From Brevundimonas diminuta (GTDB lineage Bacteria > Pseudomonadota > Alphaproteobacteria > Caulobacterales > Caulobacteraceae): a DNA stretch of 64,000 nucleotides. The notes below the pieces were generated by a model. The model made no database searches. It saw only the letters and a list, made by a program, of their open reading frames with translations, and had not been told where the DNA came from. The position numbers and the translations under genes were made by a program. Positions 25,935 through 34,697 of this stretch are shown piece by piece; within the stretch, counting starts at the first letter, position 1, and each line of letters begins with the position of its first letter. The DNA lies in NCBI RefSeq assembly GCF_022654015.1, contig NZ_CP073063.1:2935501-2999500 (forward strand), written 5' to 3'.

Positions 25935-27425
25935 GTGAGCACCACATTCGAATCCATGGGCCTGAACAAGGCCCTGCTGCAGGCCCTGGCCTCGACCGGC
26001 TATACCAAGCCGACCCCGATCCAGGAAAAGGCCATCCCCGACGTCATGGCCGGCAAGGACCTGTTGGGCATCGCCCAGACCGGCACCGGCAAGACCGCCG
26101 CCTTCGCCCTGCCGATCCTGCATCGCCTGGCCGAAAACCGCATTCCGCCCCGGCCGCGCACGACGCGCGTGCTGGTCCTGAGCCCCACGCGTGAACTGGC
26201 CACCCAGATCGGCGACAGCTTCAAGGCCTACGGCGCGCACCTGGGCTTCCGGGTCGCGGTGATCTTCGGCGGCGTGAAATACGGCGCCCAGGAGCGGGCC
26301 CTGCAACAGGGTCTGGACATCCTGATCGCCGCGCCCGGCCGCCTGCTGGACCACATCCAGCAGAAGAACCTGGACCTGTCCTCGACCGAGATCTTCGTGC
26401 TGGACGAGGCCGACCAGATGCTGGACCTGGGCTTCATCAAGCCGATCCGCCAGATCGTCTCCAAGATCCCGGCCAAGCGCCAGAACCTGTTCTTCTCGGC
26501 GACCATGCCGTCCGAGATCGGCAAGCTGGCCGGCGAACTGCTGAAGGATCCAGTCAAGGTCCAGGTCACGCCGCAGTCGACCACCGTCCAGCGCATCAGC
26601 CAGTCGGTCGTCTATATCGAACAGGGCCGCAAACGCGCCCTGCTGACCGAGATGTTCAGCGACCCCGAGTACACGCGCTGCCTGGTCTTCACCAAGACCA
26701 AGCACGGCGCCGACAAGGTCGCGGCCTATCTGGAAGCCGGCGGCGTCGAGGCCGGGGCCATCCACGGCAACAAGAGCCAGCCCCAGCGTGAACGCACCCT
26801 GGAAGCCTTCAAGAAGGGCAAGCTGCGCGTCCTGGTCGCCACCGACATCGCCGCGCGCGGCATCGACGTGGACGGCGTCTCGCACGTCGTGAACTTCGAA
26901 CTGCCGCACGTGCCGGAATCCTACGTCCACCGCATCGGCCGCACCGCGCGGGCGGGCAAGGACGGCACCGCCGTCAGCTTCGTCGCCGGCGACGAGATGA
27001 AGCTGCTGCGCGACATCGAGAAGGTCACGCGCCAGAAGATCCCGGCCATCGACCGCCGCAACGACAAGGCCCTGGGCCAGCTGGACGCCACCATCATGGC
27101 CACCGGCGTCGGCAAGAAGGCGACCATGCCGGAACGCGAAGGCGGCGAGCGCAACGAAGGCGGACGCGGCGGTCGCGGCCGTCGCGCCCCGCACCGCGAG
27201 GGCGTGCGTCCGGAAGGCGGCGGCCAGCCGCACCGCCAGCGTCGCAACCGCCCGGGCGAAACCCCGGCGGCCCCGCGTCCCGAACGCGCCTACAACCCCC
27301 TGGCCGGCGAGCGCGTGCCGTCGATCAATGACAACGCCAAGCCGGCGGAAGGTCAGATGAAGCGCCGCCCGCGTCGCCGCCCGTCGAACGGCGGCAAGGG
27401 CTACGGCGGCGCCGCCAAGGGCTGA
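25935..27425 (+). CDS. rhlE: DEAD-box ATP-dependent RNA helicase, RhlE-like
   Basis: The 496-residue protein has the full motif set: Q-motif ('TKPTPIQEKAIP'), Walker A 'AQTGTGKTAAF', 'PTRELATQI', 'DEAD' in 'FVLDEADQMLDLGF', 'SAT', 'ATDIAARGIDVDGVSHVVNFE' and 'HRIGRTARAG'. A C-terminal Arg/Gly/Pro-rich basic tail (about 395-496) follows. RhlE-type helicases remodel rRNA and mRNA and can join the degradosome. The start is uncertain: GTG 25935 gives the family-like 'STTFESMGL' opening; an ATG at 25890 adds 15 unlikely residues. Confidence 0.93.
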   Translation: MSTTFESMGLNKALLQALASTGYTKPTPIQEKAIPDVMAGKDLLGIAQTGTGKTAAFALPILHRLAENRIPPRPRTTRVLVLSPTRELATQIGDSFKAYGAHLGFRVAVIFGGVKYGAQERALQQGLDILIAAPGRLLDHIQQKNLDLSSTEIFVLDEADQMLDLGFIKPIRQIVSKIPAKRQNLFFSATMPSEIGKLAGELLKDPVKVQVTPQSTTVQRISQSVVYIEQGRKRALLTEMFSDPEYTRCLVFTKTKHGADKVAAYLEAGGVEAGAIHGNKSQPQRERTLEAFKKGKLRVLVATDIAARGIDVDGVSHVVNFELPHVPESYVHRIGRTARAGKDGTAVSFVAGDEMKLLRDIEKVTRQKIPAIDRRNDKALGQLDATIMATGVGKKATMPEREGGERNEGGRGGRGRRAPHREGVRPEGGGQPHRQRRNRPGETPAAPRPERAYNPLAGERVPSINDNAKPAEGQMKRRPRRRPSNGGKGYGGAAKG

Positions 27426-27435
27426 GCTTGAGGAT

Positions 27436-27510
27436 CGGGGAGCGTTTGCTCCCCGACGCCGTCATGTTGAGACAATAAAAAACGGCGGCTCCTGCGAAGG
27501 AGCCGCCGTT
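27436..27510. terminator. Paired hairpins, bidirectional terminator between rhlE and fadL-like gene
   Basis: The first hairpin, CGGGGAGC/GCTCCCCG (27436-27455), has no T-tract. The second has a perfect 13-bp stem (27481-27493 with 27498-27510, loop GCGA). It is preceded by an A-run and followed by TTCTTA, so it can stop transcription from both convergent genes. Confidence 0.85.
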
Positions 27511-27537
27511 CTTATGTCAGCCGGGGCTGAGCGGACC

Positions 27538-28887
27538 TCAGAAGTTCCAGGTGGCGCCCAGCGAGAAGCCGACGCCCGAGCCTTGCGCTTCGCCGCGCAG
27601 GTTCGAGATGACCAGGCCGTTGCCATAGACGTCGCGGGTGTCGTTGATCGTCGCGGTGTCGATGTCGATGTAGGTCACGGCGCCGTCGAAGGTCATGTTG
27701 CCGACCGTCTTGGACAGGCCGGCGGCGTAGAGCCAGCGGTCGCCGTCCGGGATACGGGCGGTGCGGTGATCGTCCGGCGTCGGGGTCGGGTCGTAGCCCA
27801 GGCCGGCGCGGAAGGTCATCGACGGATCGATCTTGTAGTCGAAGCCGATCGCGCCGGTGGTGACATCGTCATAGTCCTGAACGATGGTCGAGCCGCCGCC
27901 GGTGTAGGAGACGCGGATGGCGTCGAACTCGCTCCAGCCGATCTGGTTGACCTGGGCGTTCAGGGTCAGGCGATCGTTGACGGCGTAGCGGGCCGAGACG
28001 GTGGCGTACCAGGGCGTGGTGAAGGAGGCGCCGCCATCGGTCGAGACGTTGGCGCCGGCCAGGACGCCGGTCAGGCCCGAGATGTTCACCGAACCTTCCA
28101 GCTCGTGCTCGATCTTGGAGCGGTACGACAGACCCAGGTCCAGCTTGCCGAAGTGCATCTGGGCGCCGGCGTTCCATCCGTAATCCCAGCCGTCGCCTTC
28201 CAGCTGGTTGCGGCCGTCGGTCGACGGCGAGACGACATAGGCCGGCGACAGGACGGCCGGGATCGGCACGTTCGGCAGGGCGGACGACAGGGTCGCCTTG
28301 GCGTATTGGGCGTCGAAGCCGACGCCGAGGTCCAGCCAGTCGGTGACCGTCATGGCGGCGACCAGGCTGACGTTGGCCGAGCGCAGTTCCGACGTCAGGG
28401 CGTCGTAGCGCGCGAAGTCGGTCGGCTCATATTTGGTGGTGAAGTTGTAGGGCGCCTGGACGGCCAGGCCGACATTGAAGCGGTCGCCGATCGGCATGGA
28501 GACGGCGAAGTTCGGCACGATGCCGCTTTCGACCACGTCATGCACGTGCGGGTCGCCGTTGACGGGGGCCGAGCGGCTGACGACGCCGACGCCCGGAACC
28601 GGGACGTTGTAGGTCAGGGTCGAACCGGTGTTGTCGACATCGGAGTCCAGGATCAGGCCATGGGCGCCGAGATAGACCTCGCGCTGGGTGCCGGCGATGG
28701 CGGCGGGGTTCCACCACAGCGACTGGACGCCCTTGTCGGCGCCGACGCCGGCGTTGGCGCGACCCTGGCCGCGGGTCGATTGTTCCTGGACATAGAAGGA
28801 GCCGGCCATGGCCGGGGCGGCGACGCCGGCCAGCAGGGCGGTCGTCAGGGCGATCCCGCCCGCGCGGGCGAAGTTCCTGGAGGTCAT
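27538..28887 (-). CDS. Outer membrane transport protein, OMPP1/FadL/TodX family
   Basis: The 449-residue precursor has a signal peptide (about 1-28, ending 'AAPAMA'). The FadL-type N-terminal hatch follows ('GSFYVQEQSTRGQGRANAGVGADKGVQSLWWNPAAIAG', with the NPA motif). A 14-strand barrel pattern ends in aromatic 'LGATWNF'. FadL channels move long-chain fatty acids or other hydrophobic compounds across the outer membrane. I chose the ATG at 28887, with AGGTG upstream, over a GTG three codons earlier. It is monocistronic and ends at the shared terminator. Confidence 0.93.
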   Translation of the reverse strand: MTSRNFARAGGIALTTALLAGVAAPAMAGSFYVQEQSTRGQGRANAGVGADKGVQSLWWNPAAIAGTQREVYLGAHGLILDSDVDNTGSTLTYNVPVPGVGVVSRSAPVNGDPHVHDVVESGIVPNFAVSMPIGDRFNVGLAVQAPYNFTTKYEPTDFARYDALTSELRSANVSLVAAMTVTDWLDLGVGFDAQYAKATLSSALPNVPIPAVLSPAYVVSPSTDGRNQLEGDGWDYGWNAGAQMHFGKLDLGLSYRSKIEHELEGSVNISGLTGVLAGANVSTDGGASFTTPWYATVSARYAVNDRLTLNAQVNQIGWSEFDAIRVSYTGGGSTIVQDYDDVTTGAIGFDYKIDPSMTFRAGLGYDPTPTPDDHRTARIPDGDRWLYAAGLSKTVGNMTFDGAVTYIDIDTATINDTRDVYGNGLVISNLRGEAQGSGVGFSLGATWNF

Positions 28888-29049
28888 TTCATACACCTAA
28901 GTAAGCGCCGGCCGCATTACGCGCGGTCGATCAGGGGAGGAGCCCTCTCAGCGTTCGCGGCGCGAAAGCGTTGCGGGCAAGGCCCCCATCGGACCGGAAA
29001 CAGGCGAAACCGTGGCGCCTGAGCCGCACACGATCACGGCTTTGCGAGG

Positions 29050-29817
29050 TTACGCAGCGGCAACGTCGATGCTCAGATTACGCAGTTCTGCGATCAAGTC
29101 ATGCGCCGCCGCATAGACCTGATCGGCATCGCGGCCACGAATGACCAGTTGGGTTCCGATCTCGCCGCTGCCGCCATGGCCGAATGGATAGCTGCCGAAG
29201 GACAGGTCGCGGCGCTGATTGGCCGCCGCTCGCAGCACATCCGCCACCGCACCCTCGCCCACGCCGGTGACCTTTAAGGTCTGGACATGAACGATCGCGC
29301 CGGTGCGCAGGCGCGGGGCCACATCCTCCAGCATCGCCTGCATGATCTTGGGCACGCCGGCCATGACGAAGACATTGCCGATCTGGAAGCCGGGCGCGTC
29401 GGTGACCGGATTGGCGATCAGAACGCCGCCCTCGGGAATGCGCGCCATGCGACGGCGCGCGGCATTGAACTCGTCGCCATAGCGGCGCGACAGGATGGCC
29501 AGCGCGTCGGGATGTTCGGGCAGGGCCACGCCGAAGGCGGCCACCACGGCGTCGGCGGTGATGTCGTCATGGGTCGGACCGATGCCGCCGGTGGTGAAGA
29601 CATAGTCCCAGCGTGAGCGCAGCGCGTCTAACGCCTCGACGATCCGGCCGTGATCGTCGCTGACGACCCGCGCCTCCATCAGGTCGATCCCCAATGCCGC
29701 CAGAAATCGTGCGATGGTGTTGGTGTTGGTGTCCTGGGTCCGGCCCGACAGGATTTCGTCGCCGATGACCAGGACGGCGGCGGTCGGCGCAGAGGCGATT
29801 GAAGCGGCGTCGGTCAT
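29050..29817 (-). CDS. CinA-like molybdopterin-binding domain protein (competence/damage-inducible protein A family)
   Basis: The 255-residue protein carries the MoCF-binding/CinA N-terminal domain: 'AAVLVIGDEILSGRTQDTNTNTIARFLAALGI' and 'VFTTGGIGPTHDDITADAVVAAFG'. The extension contains 'ANPVTDAPGFQIGNVFVMAGVPKIMQAML'. It lacks the C-terminal deamidase (PncC) domain of full CinA. Related domains hydrolyse ADP-ribose or FAD-type pyrophosphates. Its start is 98 bp from the divergent map gene. Confidence 0.9.
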   Translation of the reverse strand: MTDAASIASAPTAAVLVIGDEILSGRTQDTNTNTIARFLAALGIDLMEARVVSDDHGRIVEALDALRSRWDYVFTTGGIGPTHDDITADAVVAAFGVALPEHPDALAILSRRYGDEFNAARRRMARIPEGGVLIANPVTDAPGFQIGNVFVMAGVPKIMQAMLEDVAPRLRTGAIVHVQTLKVTGVGEGAVADVLRAAANQRRDLSFGSYPFGHGGSGEIGTQLVIRGRDADQVYAAAHDLIAELRNLSIDVAAA

Positions 29818-29915
29818 GCGGGAATCCGGGGGCAGGCTTGAGGTTTCATGCTATAACGCCCATCTGCGGCGAACGGATTGCGCCGTATCCCGCCTTTTGC
29901 AGACCGATCGCCCCC

Positions 29916-30734
29916 ATGTACGAAACGCCCGAACTCGAAACCGACGTCCTGGTCCGCTCCAGCGCCATCCGCATCCATGAGGCGGAAGACTTCGAGGGCA
30001 TGCGCAAGGCCGGCCGTCTGGTCGCCGAGGCGCTGGATATGATCGCGGCCCATGTGAAGCCGGGGGTCCTGACCAGCACGATCGACGATCTGGTGCGCGA
30101 GTTCACCCTGGACAACGGCGGCCTTCCCGCCTGCCTGGGCTACAAGGGTTACGAGAAGACCGTCTGCACCTCGATCAACCACGTCGTCTGCCACGGCATT
30201 CCCGGCGACCGGGTGCTGAAGGACGGCGACATCGTCAACATCGACCACACCGTGATCGTGGACGGCTGGCACGGCGATTCCAGCCGCATGTATGCGGTAG
30301 GCGAGATCAATGCGCGGGCGAAGAAGCTGATCGACGTGACCTATCAGTCGCTGGATCTGGGCCTGGAGCAGGTCAAGCCTGGCAATACGTTCGGCGACAT
30401 CGGCTATGCGATCCAGAAGTTCGTCGAAGCCCAGCGCATGAGCGTGGTGCGCGACTTCTGCGGCCACGGCATCGGCCGCGTCTTCCACGACAGCCCCAAC
30501 GTCCTGCACTACGGCCGTCGTGGCGAGGGCGCGGTGCTGAAGCCCGGCATGTTCTTCACCGTCGAGCCGATGGTGAACCTAGGCAAGCCGCATGTGAAGG
30601 TGCTGTCCGACGGCTGGACCGCCGTGACGCGCGACAAGTCCCTGTCGGCCCAATGCGAGCACACCATCGGGGTGACCGAAGACGGACTGGAAATCTTCAC
30701 GGCGTCGCCGGCGGGGTTGTTCCGACCGAACTGA
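29916..30734 (+). CDS. map: Methionine aminopeptidase, type I
   Basis: The enzyme removes the initiator methionine from nascent proteins. The 272-residue product has the five metal ligands in the usual motifs: 'DIVNIDHTVIVDGWHGDSS' (two Asp), 'GHGIGRVFH' (His), 'FFTVEPMV' (Glu) and 'QCEHTIGVT' (Glu). Substrate His is in 'NHVVCHGIPG'. The ATG at 29916 starts the conserved N-terminal region; the longer frame to 29799 has no support. It diverges from the cinA-like gene. Confidence 0.97.
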   Translation: MYETPELETDVLVRSSAIRIHEAEDFEGMRKAGRLVAEALDMIAAHVKPGVLTSTIDDLVREFTLDNGGLPACLGYKGYEKTVCTSINHVVCHGIPGDRVLKDGDIVNIDHTVIVDGWHGDSSRMYAVGEINARAKKLIDVTYQSLDLGLEQVKPGNTFGDIGYAIQKFVEAQRMSVVRDFCGHGIGRVFHDSPNVLHYGRRGEGAVLKPGMFFTVEPMVNLGKPHVKVLSDGWTAVTRDKSLSAQCEHTIGVTEDGLEIFTASPAGLFRPN

Positions 30735-30812
30735 CGGACGGCGGCGGCGTGCTTTAGAGACAGGCACTTTCTCGATCGAGAGCGCGACGCTAGGTTGCCG
30801 GAACGCAACCTG

Positions 30813-31316
30813 ATGGATTCGCCGATGAGGAATGCCTGCGCCATGATTGGCCTAGCGGTGCTGCTACTGGGCTGCGCCGCTGATCGCGGGCCTTCCAAGC
30901 CAAGCGCCATCGGAATGATTTCTGATCAAGGCGCAGAGCTCGAGCGGTGCGTGCCGCTGAAAACCAAGGTCATCTTCAGTTGCTGGTGGTCGGGCCCTGA
31001 CGCCCCGCTAACCCACTGCGTCAATTACGCCGAAGACGAACCGTCCTGCGGCTTGAAAGCTAAGGTCGGCGCCTATCTCAACAGCGGCGCGCCCGGAGGC
31101 GGCAACGCCTACGAGCGCAAAAGTGGGACGTGGCAACTCATCTCCTTTTATGCGGACAGCGAAGGCCGTGTCGGGATGGCGGCGGAGCGCATGGATGGAA
31201 CGCGGTTCCTCAGCCACCACGACCAATCTCCTCCCGCAAGCGGGTCCACCGTCCCGCCCGTATGGCCTCGTTGGCCGCGTGGGTTGGAGTTTGGCCCTGA
31301 ACAGGCTGCGCCGTGA
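30813..31316 (+). CDS. Hypothetical lipoprotein
   Basis: The 167-residue product (ATG at 30813; an ATG at 30825 is also possible) has a signal with lipobox 'LLLGCAAD'. The mature part contains four cysteines ('ERCVPLK', 'IFSCWWSG', 'THCVNYAEDEPSCGLK') likely to form disulfides, then a polar region ending in a Pro/Trp-rich tail. I do not recognise the family. Its stop overlaps the radC start by 4 bp. Confidence 0.6.
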   Translation: MDSPMRNACAMIGLAVLLLGCAADRGPSKPSAIGMISDQGAELERCVPLKTKVIFSCWWSGPDAPLTHCVNYAEDEPSCGLKAKVGAYLNSGAPGGGNAYERKSGTWQLISFYADSEGRVGMAAERMDGTRFLSHHDQSPPASGSTVPPVWPRWPRGLEFGPEQAAP

Positions 31317-31801
31317 CCACGCCGAAGACCGGGAAACCGAGGCAGGCCGACACTGAAGTGAAGCCCAAGCCGCGCCACAGCGGTCATCGAGACCGGCTGC
31401 GAGAGCGGGCGGCGAAGGGGGGCCTGGGCGCCCTGCCCGACTATGAGTTGCTAGAACTCCTGCTGTTTCGCAGCGTGCCCTACAAGGATACCAAGCCGCT
31501 GGCCAAGGATCTGCTGGCGCGGTTCGGAGGGCTGGAGGGGATCGGCGCGGCCAGCCACGAGGCGATCGAGGATCAGGTGGCGCGGTCGATGGGATACGCC
31601 GTCGGCAAGGCGACGCGGGCGGTGGCGCTGGACCTTCAGCTGATCTTCGACGTGACGCGGCGGATCGCGAAGGAGCCGACGGCGAAACGGCCGGTGATCT
31701 CGTCGTGGACGGCGCTGCTGGCCTATGTGCGCGTCGCCTTGCAGCACGAGCCGCGCGAGCAGTTCCGGGTGCTGTATCTGGACGGAAGTGCGCGGAATTA
31801 A
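31313..31801 (+). pseudogene. radC: radC 5' fragment, interrupted by integration
   Basis: The fragment holds the UPF0758 N-terminal HhH region ('GHRDRLRERAAKGGLGALPDYELLELLLF', 'KDTKPLAKDLLARFGGL') and the start of the JAB/MPN domain up to 'EQFRVLYLD'. Native sequence ends at 31783 (CTGGAC). The frame then reads element-derived 'GSARN' to a stop at 31801. The catalytic JAB motif lies in the other fragment at 34698-34982, so this copy of RadC is split. It overlaps the upstream lipoprotein gene by 4 bp. Confidence 0.92.
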
Positions 31802-31803
31802 AA
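31780..31803 (+). repeat. Left-end repeat, copy 1 (attL-like)
   Basis: This 24-bp sequence begins GGACGGAAGT and ends GGAATTAAAA. It recurs at 32932-32955 with a single G/A difference, and both copies are followed by TTGAAAT (two extra bases here). The first four bases belong to radC. Confidence 0.8.
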
Positions 31804-32050
31804 CCTTGAAATGCGCCTCACTCAGAATGCCATTGGCTCCAGCTTTCACTCACCGATGTTCCAAAACAAGTGAGGATCGCAGACGCCACCGCTACCCAGC
31901 CTACCTGCCTTCAAGCCGCGTCAAGGCGGAGTTGCCGCCCTACCGGCGAGGTCGGCTCACAGCAAATGTCGCGGTGCGCAAAGCCTTCCTTGAACTGCGA
32001 GGCTGGCACGGGCACCTTGTCCTCCGATCTCAACGACCTGCGGTGCTTTA

Positions 32051-32257
32051 ATGGCGAAAAACACCCGACACGTGGTCCCCAGTACGTCTGGTGGATGGAG
32101 CGTCCGCAAGCAAGGTGCAGCTAAGGCATCGAAAAATTTTGCAAAGCAGGAAGACGCCATCGAGTATGGCAAAACGCACGCTCGAAAAGATCAAAGCGAC
32201 GTTTTTATTCACGGCAAGAACGGGATGATCCGAGCCCATAATTCCTACAAGAAGTAG
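32051..32257 (+). CDS. DUF2188 domain protein
   Basis: The 68-residue basic protein matches the small DUF2188 family: 'RHVVPSTSGGWSVRKQGAAKASKNFAKQEDAIEYGKTHARKD' followed by 'VFIHGKNGMIRAHNSYKK'. The family reads like a two-stranded sheet and helix, often in stress or mobile contexts; its function is unknown. It lies 7 bp upstream of the TIR/NDT-like gene in the cassette inserted into radC, so the two are probably co-transcribed and may act together. Confidence 0.8.
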   Translation: MAKNTRHVVPSTSGGWSVRKQGAAKASKNFAKQEDAIEYGKTHARKDQSDVFIHGKNGMIRAHNSYKK

Positions 32258-32264
32258 AATTATA

Positions 32265-32882
32265 TTGCCTTTTGATAAAAACGTCTTTGTAAACTGCCCG
32301 TTTGATCCTGAGTATGTTGATATACTCAGACCGCTGGTATTTTGCATACTCGCCCTAGGTTTTGAGCCCCGCATTGCTAAAGAGCGAGCTGACGGAGCAG
32401 AGGTTCGCCTTGAAAAAATTATAGAACTTATCGAAGATAGCAAGTTTGCAGTTCACGACCTGTCGAGACTAAAAGCGAAAAAGGCAAAAGAGTACTTTCG
32501 ACTGAACATGCCGTTCGAACTAGGAATAGACTACGCCTGCCGCCGCTACAAGGGTGGTGAATTTTCGACAAAAAAGATTCTTATCTTGGAAGATAAGGCT
32601 CACGAGCTAAAAAAGGCTCTATCAGATTTGGCTGGTTCAGATTTTGATGCCCACAACAACGAACCAGCAAAAATCTGTAAAATTGTCCGAGATTGGTTAG
32701 CTCAGTCAATGGACGCCCCCGCTCCGCCCCCTTCGGAACTATGGGGTAAGTTCGCCGACTTCACTGGGGAAAACTATATTAAGCTTCAGTCACAGAATTA
32801 TTCTGACCAAGACATAGAAGACCAGCCCCTGCGTGAGTTGATGGCTGCGATGCGAGAATGGTTGCGTCCCGCAGCACCGTGA
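32265..32882 (+). CDS. TIR/nucleoside-deoxyribosyltransferase-like protein, putative immune effector
   Basis: The 205-residue protein starts 'FDKNVFVNCPFDPEYVDILRPL', then 'LGFEPRIAKERADGAEVRLEKIIELIEDSKFAVHDLSR', 'RLNMPFELGIDYACRRY' and 'KKILILEDKAHELKKALSDLAGSDFDAH'. Alternating strands and helices with a Glu in 'PFELG' (about residue 82) fit the TIR/NDT-like fold, where this Glu would be the NADase or N-glycosidase residue. That placement is inference; the family is usually annotated as hypothetical. The start is TTG with a weak RBS. It follows the DUF2188 gene by 7 bp. Low GC indicates transfer. Confidence 0.7.
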   Translation: MPFDKNVFVNCPFDPEYVDILRPLVFCILALGFEPRIAKERADGAEVRLEKIIELIEDSKFAVHDLSRLKAKKAKEYFRLNMPFELGIDYACRRYKGGEFSTKKILILEDKAHELKKALSDLAGSDFDAHNNEPAKICKIVRDWLAQSMDAPAPPPSELWGKFADFTGENYIKLQSQNYSDQDIEDQPLRELMAAMREWLRPAAP

Positions 32883-32931
32883 AAGAGATACCTTTGTCAG
32901 CCACCGAGGCCTCGTTGCGCGTGTCGCACCC

Positions 32932-32955
32932 GGACGGAAGTACGCGGAATTAAAA
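32932..32955 (+). repeat. Left-end repeat, copy 2 (internal att-like junction)
   Basis: This is the second copy of the 24-bp left-end sequence, at the boundary of the two tandem elements. It matches 31780-31803 in 23 of 24 positions. It marks where the recombinase element begins. Confidence 0.8.
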
Positions 32956-33094
32956 TTGAAATACACAGCAGACGCGAACGTTCGCTTTCCGGCCTTCTGG
33001 CTCAGACGGCTTTCGACCCATCGCGGTCCTTCTGCCGAGGGAGCCATCAGGATCGCTGGGTCTTGACGTTAACGGAGTAGCGGTATCCAGCCGA

Positions 33095-34453
33095 ATGAAC
33101 CCTACCCAACCCAAGCGTCTAGCTCCCGCAGCGCAATACCTTCGTATGTCCACTGACAAGCAGAGGTATTCTATCGAAGCGCAAAGTTCAGCCATCGCCG
33201 CCTATGCTGAAGCAGAGGGCTTTGAGATTGTTCAGACCTACAAGGATGAAGCACGGAGCGGCGTCACAATCACTGGCCGCGACGGACTTCAAACTCTGTT
33301 GCGAGACGTGCTCTCCGGGGCTGCCTTCTCAACGATCCTAGTATTGGATGTGAGCCGGTGGGGGCGTTATCAAAACCCCGATCAGGCGGCCCATTACGAG
33401 TTCCTCTGTTTTGAGGCGGGTGTGAAAGTCCGCTACTGCGCAGACGGGATGATTGACGACGGTTCACCTACGTCAGCTCTTCTAAAGAGCATCAAACGCG
33501 TAATGGCGGGAGAGTACAGTCGGCAGCTATCCGACCGATGCCGGTCAGCCCTGCGGCGTCATGTGATGGCCGGGGCGAAGCACGGCGGCGTCGCTCCCTA
33601 TGGGTTTGCGCGTCAGATATTTAACGCCGATGGGTCGCCGGGTCGCTGCTTGGAGTACGGTGAGAGGCGGGGTCCGTATCAGGTGGTCCGGTTGGTGCAC
33701 GGGCCAGCCAGCGAAGCCGACATAGTAAGAGACATGTTCAAGTGGTTCGCTGAGGCGCGATGGGAACCAAAGGACATAGCGAAACATCTAAACGCTACTG
33801 CGCGGCCATTCCGCGATGGCTCCGCTTGGACGACAGAGAGGGTGCGTCGGATTCTCCGAAATGAAATTGCCGTCGGGCGGTTCGTTTTCAACCGCACATA
33901 CTGTCGGTTCGGCGAGCGAAAAGCGGTGCCTAGGGACGACTGGAAGAGAGTTGAGGTCGCTCCGGCGCTCATACCCCTAAGCCTCTTTGATGCAGCACAG
34001 GCGCGGTTCACGGTACTCCACGGTGCAAGTCAAACGGACGCGGACATGATTCGCGACTTGCAGCAGCTTCTCGCCGCGAACGGCAATCTCACCCCACGGA
34101 TGCTTGACCACTCGAAGTCCACCATGGGACAGAAGGCCTACATTCGTCGGTTCGGCTCGATAGAGGCTGCATGGGCGCAAGTACCGTTTACGGGAGCCAT
34201 TCCACGCCGGAGAATCCTATCAGCGGAGGCGTGTCATCCTGACGAAATCCTACGCCAGCTTAAGCTCCTCTTGGCGGAAATGGGGTATCTCAGCACCCGA
34301 AACATTCACCGTAGCCCAAACCTCCCCACCCCGAGGACAATAGGCAGAATATTTGGAAGCTTGTCACTCGCCTATGAGCTCGCCGGTTATGTCCGAACCC
34401 AAGGCGAAATGGTTTCCGGCGGTCGAAAGCGAGCGTCACTGCTTTCCTCATGA
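33095..34453 (+). CDS. Large serine recombinase (resolvase/recombinase family) with duplicated C-terminal module
   Basis: The 452-residue protein has an N-terminal resolvase catalytic domain (about 10-155) with nucleophile Ser19 in 'YLRMSTDKQ' and the Arg-rich 'LDVSRWGR' segment. A Recombinase domain follows (about 180-300: 'GVAPYGFARQ', 'TTERVRRILRNEIAVGRFVFN'). The C-terminus holds two related copies of an approximately 50-residue module. Copy 1 starts near 312 with 'MIRDLQQLLAANGNLTPRML'. Copy 2 starts near 382 with 'ILRQLKLLLAEMGYLSTRNI'. Both end with 'FGS...A'. No Cys zinc ribbon is visible. It should catalyse GGAC-core integration into radC. Confidence 0.92.
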   Translation: MNPTQPKRLAPAAQYLRMSTDKQRYSIEAQSSAIAAYAEAEGFEIVQTYKDEARSGVTITGRDGLQTLLRDVLSGAAFSTILVLDVSRWGRYQNPDQAAHYEFLCFEAGVKVRYCADGMIDDGSPTSALLKSIKRVMAGEYSRQLSDRCRSALRRHVMAGAKHGGVAPYGFARQIFNADGSPGRCLEYGERRGPYQVVRLVHGPASEADIVRDMFKWFAEARWEPKDIAKHLNATARPFRDGSAWTTERVRRILRNEIAVGRFVFNRTYCRFGERKAVPRDDWKRVEVAPALIPLSLFDAAQARFTVLHGASQTDADMIRDLQQLLAANGNLTPRMLDHSKSTMGQKAYIRRFGSIEAAWAQVPFTGAIPRRRILSAEACHPDEILRQLKLLLAEMGYLSTRNIHRSPNLPTPRTIGRIFGSLSLAYELAGYVRTQGEMVSGGRKRASLLSS

Positions 34454-34697
34454 AGTTTAGGTCGGGCCATCGATGTCAAGTGCGAAGCAAGGTGGCCGAC
34501 CTTGCTTCACGGCTAGAACTCTTGAGCGCCGGGCCACGCAGAGCCGAGAAGATATCCCATTGATGACCAATACTGCCCAACTTTGCGCAGCCAGAAATCC
34601 AAGCGTCGCGCATATACCCGAAGTCCGCTTTCCAACCATCTCGGACATTCGCATCGTCCGCTTTTGAGGGCGGGTTAGCGTTTCGGTCTATTTCTCG

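Larger units (their letters stand above)
31780..32935 (+). mobile_element. Recombinase-less cassette in radC carrying DUF2188 and TIR/NDT-like genes
   Basis: This segment is bounded by GGAC at 31780-31783 and at 32932-32935. Its left end (GGACGGAAGT...) is almost identical to the left end of the recombinase element that follows. Its right end ('GTTGCGCGTGTCG' before 'CACCCGGAC') resembles the right end of that element ('GTTAGCGTTTCGG'). It has no recombinase of its own and carries two AT-shifted genes. I infer a non-autonomous cassette mobilised by the neighbour's recombinase. Confidence 0.65.

Noticed and set aside
25785-27233. 482-codon minus-strand frame opposite the DEAD-box helicase
   Set aside because: All helicase motifs are on the plus strand; the antisense product is compositionally biased.
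27514-29022. 502-codon plus-strand frame opposite the FadL-like gene
   Set aside because: It runs through the terminator and mirrors the signal peptide and barrel of the minus-strand gene.
34473-34667. Small plus-strand frame after the serine recombinase
   Set aside because: No RBS, no family resemblance, and it lies at the element's right end where attachment-site sequence is expected.
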